From positions 620,001-684,000 of the forward strand of contig CAVPSV010000004.1 in assembly GCA_963708625.1 (NCBI GenBank): 64,000 nt of DNA, given 5' to 3'. The notes under the pieces are model-generated. The model had not been told where the DNA came from. It did no database searches and was given only the letters and a program-made list of their open reading frames with translations. Both the position numbers and the translations under genes were made by a program. The DNA is from DASXIF01 sp036498145. GTDB taxonomy: Bacteria > Actinomycetota > Actinomycetes > Mycobacteriales > Jatrophihabitantaceae. Positions 35,871 through 44,962 of this stretch are shown here, in pieces (position 1 is the stretch's first letter; each line of letters starts with the position of its first letter).

Positions 35871-36656
35871 CGAGCCCGCTTGCCCAAGCTCGCCACCAGG
35901 GTGATCCGGTCGCCGCGGAACCAGCTTGTGCTCCACTCCACCGGGGTGCGCTCAGCGTCGAAACTGCGCCGCTTCACCACGAGCAGCGGCGAGCCGGTGT
36001 CGGTCTGCAGCAACGCGGCGTGTTCCGGCGATGCCGGCACCGTCTCGATCGACTCCTCGCCCTTGCGCAGGCGCACGCCGTAGTCGCTGGCCAGGACCGC
36101 GTGCAGCGAGCCGGCTCTTGCGCATGACGATGCCCAGCCGCGGGAAGCGTTGCGCGGACAGCCACGAACTCTCCACCGCGATGGGTTGCTCGTCGCCGAG
36201 CCGAAGCCGTTCCACGCAGTACACCGGCGCGCCGCGGGACACGTTCAGCATGCTGGCAACATCGTCGTCGGCGCGGATCCGCGCTGATGCCAGCAGACGC
36301 GACGACGGCACCAGCCCGTTCGCCTCGGCTTGCTCGGTGAAGCTGGACAGGTCCTGCGGCCAGGTCATCTTTGCCTCGGCTACGTACGTGCCCGAGCCCT
36401 GGCGGCGGACCAGGCGACCTTCGGCAACCAATTCGACCAGGGCCTGGCGCACGGTGGTGCGTGACGTGCCGAGTTCGGCCGCGAGTTCGCGTTCGGTCGC
36501 GACCAGGCTGCCGGGCTCCAACGCTTCGATCGAGGTCAGCAGATGGCGCTTCACCGTGTAGTACTTCGGCTCGCGAGCTGCCGGACGATCGGGGCTGGTC
36601 AACGAAGACTCCTGACGACGCGGTGCCGCGACGATTGACAGCTGACAGTGAACCAT
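35867..36656 (-). CDS. dasR: GntR/HutC-family regulator, DasR-like, one frameshift
   Basis: About 262 residues when repaired. The winged HTH (about 28-95) reads PKYYTVKRHLLTSIEAL, ATERELAAELGTSRTTVRQA and EGRLVRRQGSGTYVAEAK, very close in pattern to Streptomyces DasR. The UTRA effector domain follows (SSFTEQAEANGL, YCVERLRLGDEQPIAVESSW). Length is one base over a multiple of three; an extra base near 36115-36120 separates GIVMRK from AGSLHAVLASDYGVRLRK. DasR senses GlcN6P/GlcNAc6P. The start may be the ATG at 36656 or a downstream TTG. Its UTRA end overlaps nagA. Confidence 0.82.
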
Positions 36657-36667
36657 GCACCATCTTG

Positions 36668-36683
36668 AATGGTCTAGTCCAAT
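36668..36683 (+). promoter_or_regulatory. Third DasR-type operator in the divergent promoter
   Basis: AATGGTCTAGTCCAAT, core TGGTCTAGTCCA with one mismatch to the palindrome. It lies between the regulator start (36656) and the divergent SIS gene (36731), 48 bp upstream of the latter, so one site can control both directions. Confidence 0.7.
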
Positions 36684-36730
36684 GTTGGGACGAACGCCCG
36701 CGCCCGACGACCAGGAGAGGTCATGCCGAC

Positions 36731-37777
36731 GTGAGTGCCGACGTGCGCGCCGACATCGGTTCGCCCGGCGCCCTGATGGCCGCCGAGATCGCCGAACAAC
36801 CGGCGGCCTTGCAGCGCCTGCTTCGCGACGGTATCGCGCCGATCGCCGAGGTGCGACGCGCCATCGAGCTGTTCTCCCCCGAGTTCGTCATTCTCGCCGC
36901 GCGCGGCACGAGCGACCACGCGGCGCTGTACGGCCGGTACCTGGTCGAGATCCGGCGTCAGCTGCCGGCCGAGCTCGCGGCCCCGTCGACCCTGACGCTC
37001 TACGGCGCGCGGCCGGATCTGCGGCGCGCGCTGTTCGTCGCGGTGAGCCAGAGCGGCGCGTCCCCGGACCTGACCGCCAGCCTGCAGGTCGCCCGCGAGT
37101 GCGGGGCGCTCACCGTCGCCGTGACGAACGACGCGGGCAGCGAGCTCGCGACCTTGGCACATCATCACGTCGACGTGCTCGCCGGCGTGGAACGCTCGGT
37201 CGCGGCAACGAAGACCTACACCGCCGAACTGCTCGCGCTGTATCTGCTTCTCAGCGATGACGCAGCGGGCGGTGCGACCGGTGCCGCGGCCGTGCCCGAC
37301 GCCGCCGCCGCGACCCTCGAGCACCGAACTCGCGTTGCCGAGGCAGCGGCTCGGTTCCGCTACGCCCAGCGACTGGTCACGACCGGCCGCGGCTACTCCT
37401 ATGCCACCGCACGCGAGGCTGCGCTCAAGCTGATGGAGACCTCCTACCTGGCCGCGCTCGCCTACTCGGGCGCGGATCTGTTGCATGGCCCACTGGCGGT
37501 AGTGGATGCCGACGTGCCGGTGATCGCGGTGACGACCCCGGGCATCGGCGCCACCGCGATGGAACCCGTGCTGGCGCAGCTCGCCGATGCCGGCGCAGAC
37601 GTGCTGCGCGTCGGCGACGCCGCGGGCTTGCCGGTCGAACTGGCCGACGTGGCCGAACATCTCGCGCCTCTGGTGGAGATCCTGCCGTTGCAGCAGCTGG
37701 CCTGGCAGCTCGCGGTCGATCGCGGCGTCGATCCCGACCGTCCGCGCTCGTTGCAGAAGGTGACCCACACCTGGTGA
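36731..37777 (+). CDS. SIS-domain protein, GlmS-isomerase-like (glucosamine-6-phosphate deaminase NagB-II type)
   Basis: 348 residues matching only the isomerase half of GlmS. MAAEIAEQPAALQRLL opens it, followed by FVILAARGTSDHAALYGRY, VAVSQSGASPDLTASLQV, AATKTYTAELLAL, then RGYSYATAREAALKLMETSY and LLHGPLAVVD. Without a glutaminase domain such proteins usually act as GlcN6P deaminases. GTG at 36731 has AGGAGAGG about 10 nt upstream. It starts the rightward operon with the MsiK-like ATPase, both under the third DasR-type site. Confidence 0.86.
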   Translation: MSADVRADIGSPGALMAAEIAEQPAALQRLLRDGIAPIAEVRRAIELFSPEFVILAARGTSDHAALYGRYLVEIRRQLPAELAAPSTLTLYGARPDLRRALFVAVSQSGASPDLTASLQVARECGALTVAVTNDAGSELATLAHHHVDVLAGVERSVAATKTYTAELLALYLLLSDDAAGGATGAAAVPDAAAATLEHRTRVAEAAARFRYAQRLVTTGRGYSYATAREAALKLMETSYLAALAYSGADLLHGPLAVVDADVPVIAVTTPGIGATAMEPVLAQLADAGADVLRVGDAAGLPVELADVAEHLAPLVEILPLQQLAWQLAVDRGVDPDRPRSLQKVTHTW

Positions 37778-37805
37778 GCGCAACCGAGGAAGAGACGGAT
37801 CGCTG

Positions 37806-38909
<1,104 letters not shown>

Positions 38910-38933
38910 TCTCCGCGGGCTATCGCCTGCGTC

Positions 38934-39344
38934 TCACGTCGTGCTCAGCAGCTCTGCGACGAGCGTGCGCACGCGTCCTTCGATGTCATCGCGCACCGTC
39001 CGGACGACCTCGATCGGCTGGCCGGCCGGGTCGGCAACGTCCCAGTCCTCGTAGCGCTTGCCCGGGAAGATTGGGCAGGTGTCGCCGCAGCCCATGGTGA
39101 TCACGACATCAGCGTGCTGCACCGAGTCAACGGTGAGCTTCTTCGGCTGCTCGCCGGTTATATCCACGCCGATTTCGCGCATCGCCTGGACGGCTACCGG
39201 GTTGACCTGCTCAGCCGGCTCGGACCCGGCCGAGCGGACCTCGATCCGCGCGCCGGCAATGTTGGTGAGCCAGCCCGCCGCCATCTGCGAGCGACCTGCA
39301 TTGTGTACGCACACGAATAGCACGACCGGCTTGTCCATGCTCAC
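38934..39344 (-). CDS. arsC: Arsenate reductase, LMW-phosphatase (ArsC) type
   Basis: 136 residues. The P-loop CX5R reads FVCVHNAGRSQMAAGW, and the later DVVITMGCGDTCPIFPGKRYEDWDVADP includes the Cys/Asp motifs of LMW-PTP-like arsenate reductases. Actinobacterial members use mycothiol/mycoredoxin or thioredoxin. It starts at GTG 39344, overlapping the aquaporin stop by 4 bp, or at ATG 39338. It is the last gene of the arsR-aqp-arsC operon. It reduces As(V) to As(III). Confidence 0.93.
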   Translation of the reverse strand: MSMDKPVVLFVCVHNAGRSQMAAGWLTNIAGARIEVRSAGSEPAEQVNPVAVQAMREIGVDITGEQPKKLTVDSVQHADVVITMGCGDTCPIFPGKRYEDWDVADPAGQPIEVVRTVRDDIEGRVRTLVAELLSTT

Positions 39345-40033
39345 GTCATGACCTCCCTCGGCAGCACCAGGGCCGGTGGGTGCGGGTACAGGCCGCGGAT
39401 GAGCAGGTAGCCGAGTACCCCGCCGACGGCCTGGGCGAGCACGAAGCCGAGGACGGATGCCGGCGCGATGCCGGCGAAGGTGTTGGAGAACATCCGGGCC
39501 ACCGTGACAGCGGGGTTGGCGAACGAGGTGGAACTGGTGAACCAGTAGGCAGCCGTGATGTAGCCGCCGACGGCGAACGCGACACGATCGGAGCGGCCGG
39601 CGCGTGCAGTGCCGAAGATGACGACCAGCAGTCCCAGCGTGGCGACGACCTCACCGAGCCAGAGCCCGTGCCCACTGCGGTGTCGGGTGGACACAGTCAC
39701 GGCGTCCAGGTTGAACATGACGTTGGCGATCACCGCGCCGCCGATGCCGCCGCTGACCTGCACCGCCGCCAATACGACCGCCTCGCGAGTAGACACTGCG
39801 CCGAGCGCGCGCTCGACTGCGGTCACCACCGGGTTGAAAGCGGCGGACACCGGCTGCAGGGCGAGGATCAGGGCGACCAGCGCGGCGCCGGTGATCAGCG
39901 AGTTTTCGAGTAATTGCAGTCCGACGTCGTTCGGTGACAGGCGTTGCGCGGCGATGCCGGAGCCGATCACGGCGGTGACCAGGAACGCGGTGCCGACGAA
40001 TTCGGCCAGTGCCCGCCGGGCGAGCGCACTCAC
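39341..40033 (-). CDS. aqpS: Aquaglyceroporin-like channel (AqpS-like) in arsenic operon
   Basis: 230 residues from the GTG at 40033, which overlaps arsR by 4 bp. Six hydrophobic segments and two NPA-type loops are visible; the first is altered (AAFNPVVTAVERALG, NPV) and the second is normal (FANPAVTVARMFS, NPA). In some bacteria an aquaglyceroporin replaces an arsenite pump, letting As(III) leave down its gradient after ArsC reduction. Position between arsR and arsC supports this. Confidence 0.87.
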   Translation of the reverse strand: MSALARRALAEFVGTAFLVTAVIGSGIAAQRLSPNDVGLQLLENSLITGAALVALILALQPVSAAFNPVVTAVERALGAVSTREAVVLAAVQVSGGIGGAVIANVMFNLDAVTVSTRHRSGHGLWLGEVVATLGLLVVIFGTARAGRSDRVAFAVGGYITAAYWFTSSTSFANPAVTVARMFSNTFAGIAPASVLGFVLAQAVGGVLGYLLIRGLYPHPPALVLPREVMT

Positions 40034-40392
40034 GGCGCCGTGCTGCCGATCAATGTCGCCAGACCGGACAGGGCTTCGGTGCTCGCTCGGTAGTACACCC
40101 ACACCCCGCGCTTGTCCCGCTCGATCAGGCCGGCTTCGTGCAGAACTTTCAGATGGTGGCTGATGGTCGGTTGGGAGAGGTCGAATGCGTCGTTGAGGTC
40201 GCACACGCATGCCTCACCGCCTTCGTGCGAGGCGATCAGGGACATCAGCCGCAGACGCGCCGGATCGGCGAGTGCCTTGAGCAGCGGGGCGATCCGGTCC
40301 GCCGCCGGCTGCGACAACGGCTCGCGAGACAGCGGGGAGCAGCATGCGACCGTCTCGACCGCCGTCAACGTGAGCATTCGAGACTTCGACAT
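40030..40392 (-). CDS. arsR: ArsR-family As(III)-responsive repressor
   Basis: 120 residues. Winged HTH with ALADPARLRLMSLIA and the recognition helix LSQPTISHHLKVLHEAGL. Cysteines at 17-18 (ETVACCSPL) and 62/64 (EACVCDLN) are placed like the Cys15/16/55 As(III) site of Corynebacterium ArsR, rather than the classic helix-3 site of E. coli. The start is taken at the ATG at 40392. It heads the arsR-aqp-arsC operon and is divergent from arsI. Confidence 0.92.
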   Translation of the reverse strand: MSKSRMLTLTAVETVACCSPLSREPLSQPAADRIAPLLKALADPARLRLMSLIASHEGGEACVCDLNDAFDLSQPTISHHLKVLHEAGLIERDKRGVWVYYRASTEALSGLATLIGSTAP

Positions 40393-40437
40393 ACGTGAAT
40401 ATTGACAGATGTCGATGCCTGGTGCCAACCTGGCACC
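40386..40437. promoter_or_regulatory. Putative ArsR operator in the arsR-arsI divergent region
   Basis: Perfect inverted repeat TCGACAT (40386-40392) and ATGTCGA (40409-40415), 16 bp apart, overlapping the arsR start. Next to it is a second dyad GGTGCC-AACCT-GGCACC (40421-40437). ArsR operators are typically such imperfect or split dyads near the start site. The region could control both directions. Confidence 0.5.
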
Positions 40438-40478
40438 GCCAGTACATAGACGGTTGTCGATATCAAAGGGAGATCCGG

Positions 40479-40919
40479 ATGAAGCGCCTGCAACTCGCGC
40501 TCAACGTCAGCGACCTGCAGCAGTCGATCGGCTTCTACCGCAGGCTGTTCGGCACCGAGCCGGCCAAAGTGCGCGACGGCTACGCGAACTTCGCCATTGC
40601 CGAGCCGCCACTGAAACTTGTGCTCATCGAGCAGCCGGGTCACGGCGGCGGGGTGAATCACCTGGGCGTCGAGGTCGGCGACACGGCCACCGTCGACGCA
40701 GAGCATGCCCGGCTGAGCGGGGCCGGATTCGCACCGGTCGAGGAACGTGGCACGACGTGCTGCTACGCAACGCAGGACAAGTTCTGGGTGGACGGCGCGC
40801 CGGACGGCGAACGGTGGGAGGTCCACACAGTCCTCGCCGATGCGGAGGATTTCGGCCCGGACGACGGCGACTGCGAGTGCTGCGGCACGGCGGCCGACAG
40901 TCGCAGTCCAGCGCGCTGA
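40479..40919 (+). CDS. arsI: ArsI/CadI-type vicinal-oxygen-chelate dioxygenase (C-As lyase)
   Basis: 146 residues. Likely Fe(II) ligands are Gln5 (MKRLQLALNV), His61 (NHLGVEV) and Glu114 (WEVHTV), and the substrate thiols are Cys94-Cys95 in TTCCYATQDKFW. These match the ligand set known for Thermomonospora curvata ArsI (Gln-His-Glu, vicinal Cys pair). A second Cys cluster (DCECC) is at the C-terminus. ArsI cleaves C-As bonds of trivalent organoarsenicals such as methylarsenite and roxarsone. CadI-like cadmium-induced proteins are the main alternative. Confidence 0.88.
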   Translation: MKRLQLALNVSDLQQSIGFYRRLFGTEPAKVRDGYANFAIAEPPLKLVLIEQPGHGGGVNHLGVEVGDTATVDAEHARLSGAGFAPVEERGTTCCYATQDKFWVDGAPDGERWEVHTVLADAEDFGPDDGDCECCGTAADSRSPAR

Positions 40920-40940
40920 CGCAGACCCGACGTCGCGAGA

Positions 40941-41582
40941 TCAGCCCGTACCCAGGATCCGCGCCTTCTGCTGCTGGAACTCCTCCGGCGAGATTGCGCC
41001 GGTGTCGCGCAGTTGTGCCAACTGCTCCAGGCGCGCAATCGTGTCGTCCTCACTCCCCGGTGTCGGCGGCAGCCCCGTCGCTGGTGGGCCGGCCGGTACC
41101 GGGACGGCCGAGACCTGCGACAGGGGCGTCACTGTCGGGCCCATTTCCGGCCCGAGCATGATCGCCTCGTCCGGGTTCTGCGCGTTGATCTTCACGGAGA
41201 CGCTCGCGCCGGGCTGGAAGCCGGCCAGATCGCCCATCATCTCCTGCGCGATCGTGATCGAGCGGGGCGCGCCCGGCCCGCTGGTCACGTTGACGTCGAA
41301 TTCCATCCGGATGGACATCCCGTTGATCCCCGGGCCGTGGTTGCGCACCGCGGTCAGCGTGCCGACGCCGTCCACGCCGTTGGCCATCACGCGTTGTGCC
41401 TTCTGCGCGTAGGCCATCGCCGCTTGCGGATCGAAATGCCGCGCCTGTTTCATGGCCTCGCGGATGCCCGGGGTCTGCATCGCCGCCGCCTGGTGTCTGA
41501 GCTGCTCCGCAGCGTCGAAGGCGGAACGGACCATGGCTCGGTCGGCCGCGCGGTCGGCCTTGTGCTTGTCGAACAGTCCCAT
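40941..41582 (-). CDS. SHOCT-domain protein
   Basis: 213 residues. The N-terminus is charged (GLFDKHKADRAADRAMV), followed by a region with beta-rich segments (GMSIRMEFDVNVTSG, GASVSVKINAQNPDEAI) and a C-terminal SHOCT helix pair (TIARLEQLAQLRDTGAISPE then EFQQQKARILG). SHOCT domains are short oligomerisation or binding modules at protein ends. Function unknown. It lies 24 bp after a longer SHOCT protein on the same strand and is presumably its partner. Confidence 0.85.
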   Translation of the reverse strand: MGLFDKHKADRAADRAMVRSAFDAAEQLRHQAAAMQTPGIREAMKQARHFDPQAAMAYAQKAQRVMANGVDGVGTLTAVRNHGPGINGMSIRMEFDVNVTSGPGAPRSITIAQEMMGDLAGFQPGASVSVKINAQNPDEAIMLGPEMGPTVTPLSQVSAVPVPAGPPATGLPPTPGSEDDTIARLEQLAQLRDTGAISPEEFQQQKARILGTG

Positions 41583-41606
41583 GACGCTCCTCGGGTTTCG
41601 GCGCGG

Positions 41607-42911
41607 TCAGATCTCGTTGAGCACTCTGGTGCGCTGCGTTTCGTACTCGGCGTCGGTGAGCACGCCGGCCGCGTGCAACTTCTGCAAGCGGCCCAGCTCA
41701 CCGGTGACGTCGCGCGCCGGGGCGGAGGCCGGCGCAGTTGGCGTGGCGGTCGGACCAGCAACCGGCGGCGGCGCGGTGGTGGGCATCGTGACACCGAAAC
41801 TGGCTGCCATCTTCTCCACCTGCGCCCGCATGACCGGATCCTGCACGTTCGTCATCGCGGCCGCGAAGCTGCGCTGCTGCAGTTCCTGGATCTCGGCGAC
41901 GCGCTGATGCATGTCCGTCATGTCGGTCTGGATCAGCTCGGCCACTTCGCCGGCGATGCTCGGCACGGCGTCCCACTCGATCTCGACGTCGTTCGGATCC
42001 GTCTGGCTGATCGTCACCGGCAACACGGCCTGCACGTGCCTGCTCTGGATTCGCGTTCGCATCCAGAGCCCGTACCGCGATCCGTACGGCGGCACCACGC
42101 ACAGCAACAGCCAGCCCAGGTACTCCCATTTCGAGCAGCTGATGCTCCCGCCCCGTGAGGCGAAGTGCTTGGTGCCAGGAGGCTGGAACGAGTCGCCGAA
42201 CATGTTTGCGTACGGATCGTTGCTGCGCGAGACCACGAGCGCGTGCGCGGCACTACGTCCGGCCTTGACCGACGGCGGCGGCCAGTCGGTGAGCGAGGAC
42301 TCGTCCCACGGTGCTTCCGGCGGCGGCGGGTGCGCGCTCTGGTCCAAGGCCTTCAGCAGGACCGAGGACGACGGAAGGAATTGCGACATCTGCGCGCGCG
42401 CCGCGTCCAGCAGCCGTGGGTCCGGCGTGGGGACCGGCGGTGTCGCGGTCGGCACGATGTCGTTGAACGTGCGGACCGGGTCGAGGATCGCCGGGTCGCG
42501 CTGGGCGATGCGCTGGTCCATCGTCGGTGCCTGATCCCACTCGACCCGCAGATCGGTCGGGTCGTCCGCGTTGAGCGTGATCGGAAGCTGGAACCCGCGC
42601 ACCGGGTGCTTCTCCCGGATGATCCAGCTCAGGTGGGCGACGTCGAACTCCGCTCGGCCCGGGACGCGGACCCGAAGCCGGTAGCTACCGGTCCAGTTGG
42701 CCAGATCGGACCACCCGGAGTTTCCCTCGAGCACGGTGGCGGTGCCCGGGATCGGGTTGGCGATCGGACTGCCGTCCTGCACCTTGCCGAACATCCCCTG
42801 CGTCGTGAACCACGCCGCGCCGCTGAACGGGTCTCGGGCCATGGCCAGGATTGTTCCGCCGTCCTGCCGGGTCCGTAAAGGCGCTGCGCACCACTCACAT
42901 GTCGGGAGCAC
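41607..42911 (-). CDS. SHOCT-domain protein with N-terminal Cys pair
   Basis: Up to 434 residues. The C-terminus (GRLQKLHAAGVLTDAEYETQ then RTRVLNEI) is a SHOCT domain like that of the next gene. The GTG start at 42911 includes CEWCAAPL, which looks like half a zinc ribbon; starting at the ATG at 42842 would drop it (411 residues). The middle contains two similar segments (RGFQLPITLNADDPTDLRVEWDQAP; QAVLPVTISQTDPNDVEIEW) indicating an internal duplication of a beta domain. Function unknown. Confidence 0.75.
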   Translation of the reverse strand: MLPTCEWCAAPLRTRQDGGTILAMARDPFSGAAWFTTQGMFGKVQDGSPIANPIPGTATVLEGNSGWSDLANWTGSYRLRVRVPGRAEFDVAHLSWIIREKHPVRGFQLPITLNADDPTDLRVEWDQAPTMDQRIAQRDPAILDPVRTFNDIVPTATPPVPTPDPRLLDAARAQMSQFLPSSSVLLKALDQSAHPPPPEAPWDESSLTDWPPPSVKAGRSAAHALVVSRSNDPYANMFGDSFQPPGTKHFASRGGSISCSKWEYLGWLLLCVVPPYGSRYGLWMRTRIQSRHVQAVLPVTISQTDPNDVEIEWDAVPSIAGEVAELIQTDMTDMHQRVAEIQELQQRSFAAAMTNVQDPVMRAQVEKMAASFGVTMPTTAPPPVAGPTATPTAPASAPARDVTGELGRLQKLHAAGVLTDAEYETQRTRVLNEI

Positions 42912-43017
42912 CGGCAGGAGCGGGCGGGATCACGTGCGGTAGCTGCCCTGTCGGACTCCTCGGACATGTCGCGCATCGACACGTCGCGTATCAACTGAGA
43001 CCGAACGACGAATCCGT

Positions 43018-43062
43018 TTTGGGGAAGTTTGTAGCCGCTATAGGGCCAGAACCTTCCCCAAA
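43018..43062. terminator. 10-bp inverted repeat downstream of the ABC-F gene
   Basis: TTTGGGGAAG (43018-43027) and CTTCCCCAAA (43053-43062) pair perfectly around a 25-nt loop, 44 bp beyond the ABC-F stop. No strong T-run follows on either strand, so intrinsic terminator function is only probable. The rest of the 43063-43105 gap shows nothing. Confidence 0.4.
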
Positions 43063-43105
43063 CCGGTTCAGGACAGTTGGTAGCCGATGCGTTGTGCGGG
43101 ACGGC

Positions 43106-44722
43106 TCAGCTGCGGACGACGCGAGTCTCGTCGAACACGGCCTGGTCGGACTCGTACACCTGGCCGTCGGCGCCGAAGACCACGTACCGGTCCAGCGAAC
43201 GCGCGAACCATCGGTCGTGCGTCACCGCCAGCACCGTGCCCTCGAAGGCGTCCAACCCATCCTGCAACGCCTCCGCGCTGAGCACGTCGAGGTTGTCGGT
43301 CGGCTCGTCGAGCAGCAACAGCGTCGCTCCGGACAGTTCCAGCAGCAAGATCTGGAACCGCGCCTGCTGCCCACCGGAGAGCGTGTCGAAGTTTTGCTCG
43401 GCCTGCTCGCCCAGCCCGTATCGGCGCAGGATCGACACCGCGCGCCCGCGCGGCACGCTCGGCGCATCGTCGACGCCCTCCCACAGCAATTCCAGTAGGG
43501 TGCGGCCGACCCAGTCCGGGTGTGCGTGCGTCTGCGCGAACAGGCCCGGCACTACCCGGGCGCCGAGTCGCCACGATCCGTCGTGCGCGACGTCCGCGCC
43601 GCCGAGCAGCCGTAGGAAGTGGGACTTGCCGGCACCGTTCGCCCCGAGGATTCCGACCCGGTCGCCGTAGTAGATCTCCAGATCGAACGGGCGCATCAGT
43701 CCGGTGAGGGTGAGCGACGAGCAGGTCACCGCGCGGACGCCGGTGCGCCCGCCGCGCAGGCGCATGGAGACGGTCTCGTCCTTGGGGCGGTCCGGCGGCG
43801 GCCCGATCTCCTCGAAACGCTGCAGCCGACGGGCTTGCACGCGGTACTTCTGTGCCTGGACCTCGCTGAGCTTCGCCTGGATCTGCAACGTGCGCACCAG
43901 CTCCTGCAACCGCTGATGCTCCTCGTCCCACCGGCGCCGCAACTCAGCCATCCGGTCGTGGCGGTGCGCGCGGGCAGCGTGGTAGCTCTCGAAGCCGCCG
44001 CCGTGCACCCACGCGGTGTCGCCCTCTACCGTGATCACCCGGTCCGCCACTGCGGCGAGCAGTTCGCGGTCGTGGCTGACGAAGAGCACTGTCTTGTTGC
44101 TGTCCCGCAGTCGCTGTTCGAGCCAGCGTTTGCCCGGTACGTCGAGATAGTTGTCCGGCTCGTCGAGCAGCAGGACCTCAGCGCGACCGCGCAGCAGCAA
44201 CTCGAGCGCCAGGCGTTTCTGCTCGCCGCCGGACAGGGTGTTCAGCTCGCGGTACTTGCACCGCTCGTACGGCAATCCCAACGCGGCCACGGTCACCGTG
44301 TCCCACAACACCTCCGCGTCGTAGCCGCCGGCGTCACCCCACGCGGTGATGGCACGCGCGTAGGCCATCTGCGACGGTTCGTCGTCGCGTTCCATCAGCT
44401 GGATCTCGGCGGCGTCCAGTTCTGCCTGCGCGTCGCGGATTCCGGCCGGTGACAGGCTGAGCAGGAACTCCTGCACCGTCGTTCGATCCCGCACGGAGCC
44501 GATGAACTGGTCCATCACGGCCAGCCCGCCGGATCGCGCGACCGAACCGGAGTGCAGGGTGAGGCTGCCGGCGATGATCCGCAACAGCGTCGACTTGCCG
44601 GCGCCGTTCGCGCCGATCAACGCCGCCTTGGCCCCGTCACCGACGCGGAACGACGCCTCGCGCAGCAGCACCCTTCCGTCTGGCAGGGCGAAGCTCACCG
44701 ACGACACATCGACGTAGCCCAC
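43106..44722 (-). CDS. ABC-F family ATPase
   Basis: 538 residues from the GTG at 44722. Two ABC cassettes without membrane segments: the first has GANGAGKSTLLR, LSGGEQKRLALELLL and VLLLDEPDNYLD; the second has GANGAGKSHFLRLLG and LSGGQQARFQILLLE with LLLLDEPTDNLD. The Walker A Ser/Thr of the second cassette is His in GKSH. ABC-F proteins act on ribosomes, as translation factors or antibiotic-resistance (ribosome protection) proteins. The inter-domain linker (HDRMAELRRRWDEEHQRLQE) is coiled-coil. Confidence 0.9.
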   Translation of the reverse strand: MGYVDVSSVSFALPDGRVLLREASFRVGDGAKAALIGANGAGKSTLLRIIAGSLTLHSGSVARSGGLAVMDQFIGSVRDRTTVQEFLLSLSPAGIRDAQAELDAAEIQLMERDDEPSQMAYARAITAWGDAGGYDAEVLWDTVTVAALGLPYERCKYRELNTLSGGEQKRLALELLLRGRAEVLLLDEPDNYLDVPGKRWLEQRLRDSNKTVLFVSHDRELLAAVADRVITVEGDTAWVHGGGFESYHAARAHRHDRMAELRRRWDEEHQRLQELVRTLQIQAKLSEVQAQKYRVQARRLQRFEEIGPPPDRPKDETVSMRLRGGRTGVRAVTCSSLTLTGLMRPFDLEIYYGDRVGILGANGAGKSHFLRLLGGADVAHDGSWRLGARVVPGLFAQTHAHPDWVGRTLLELLWEGVDDAPSVPRGRAVSILRRYGLGEQAEQNFDTLSGGQQARFQILLLELSGATLLLLDEPTDNLDVLSAEALQDGLDAFEGTVLAVTHDRWFARSLDRYVVFGADGQVYESDQAVFDETRVVRS

Positions 44723-44905
44723 GATCGGAGTCTGACACGTCCACCCCACGACTTTGCCCAGCCGACGAGCCTGATCAAGCCGAGCGCGCAGAAACGGATA
44801 TCGCGCCAGAGCCAGCGGGACGGGCGCCGTCAGGATGGGTGTCGGGCTCTGCTTCATGTGACGAAGTAGGCACGCCCGCATCCTCGTTACGGTCTAGCTT
44901 CTTTT

Positions 44906-44922
44906 CGATACTAGACGTATCG
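44906..44922 (+). promoter_or_regulatory. Putative TetR operator
   Basis: CGATAC-TAGAC-GTATCG is a perfect 6-bp dyad with a 5-bp spacer, 41 bp upstream of the dehydrogenase ATG. The operon contains its own TetR gene, so this is a likely autoregulatory site. Confidence 0.65.
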
Positions 44923-44962
44923 TTTTGTTATTGGACCTTCACCGACCTACGGAGACGGGCAC

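Noticed and set aside
43106..44722. ABC-F gene as part of an antibiotic resistance cassette
   Set aside because: No resistance or biosynthesis genes surround it, and ABC-F translation factors are widespread in actinobacteria.
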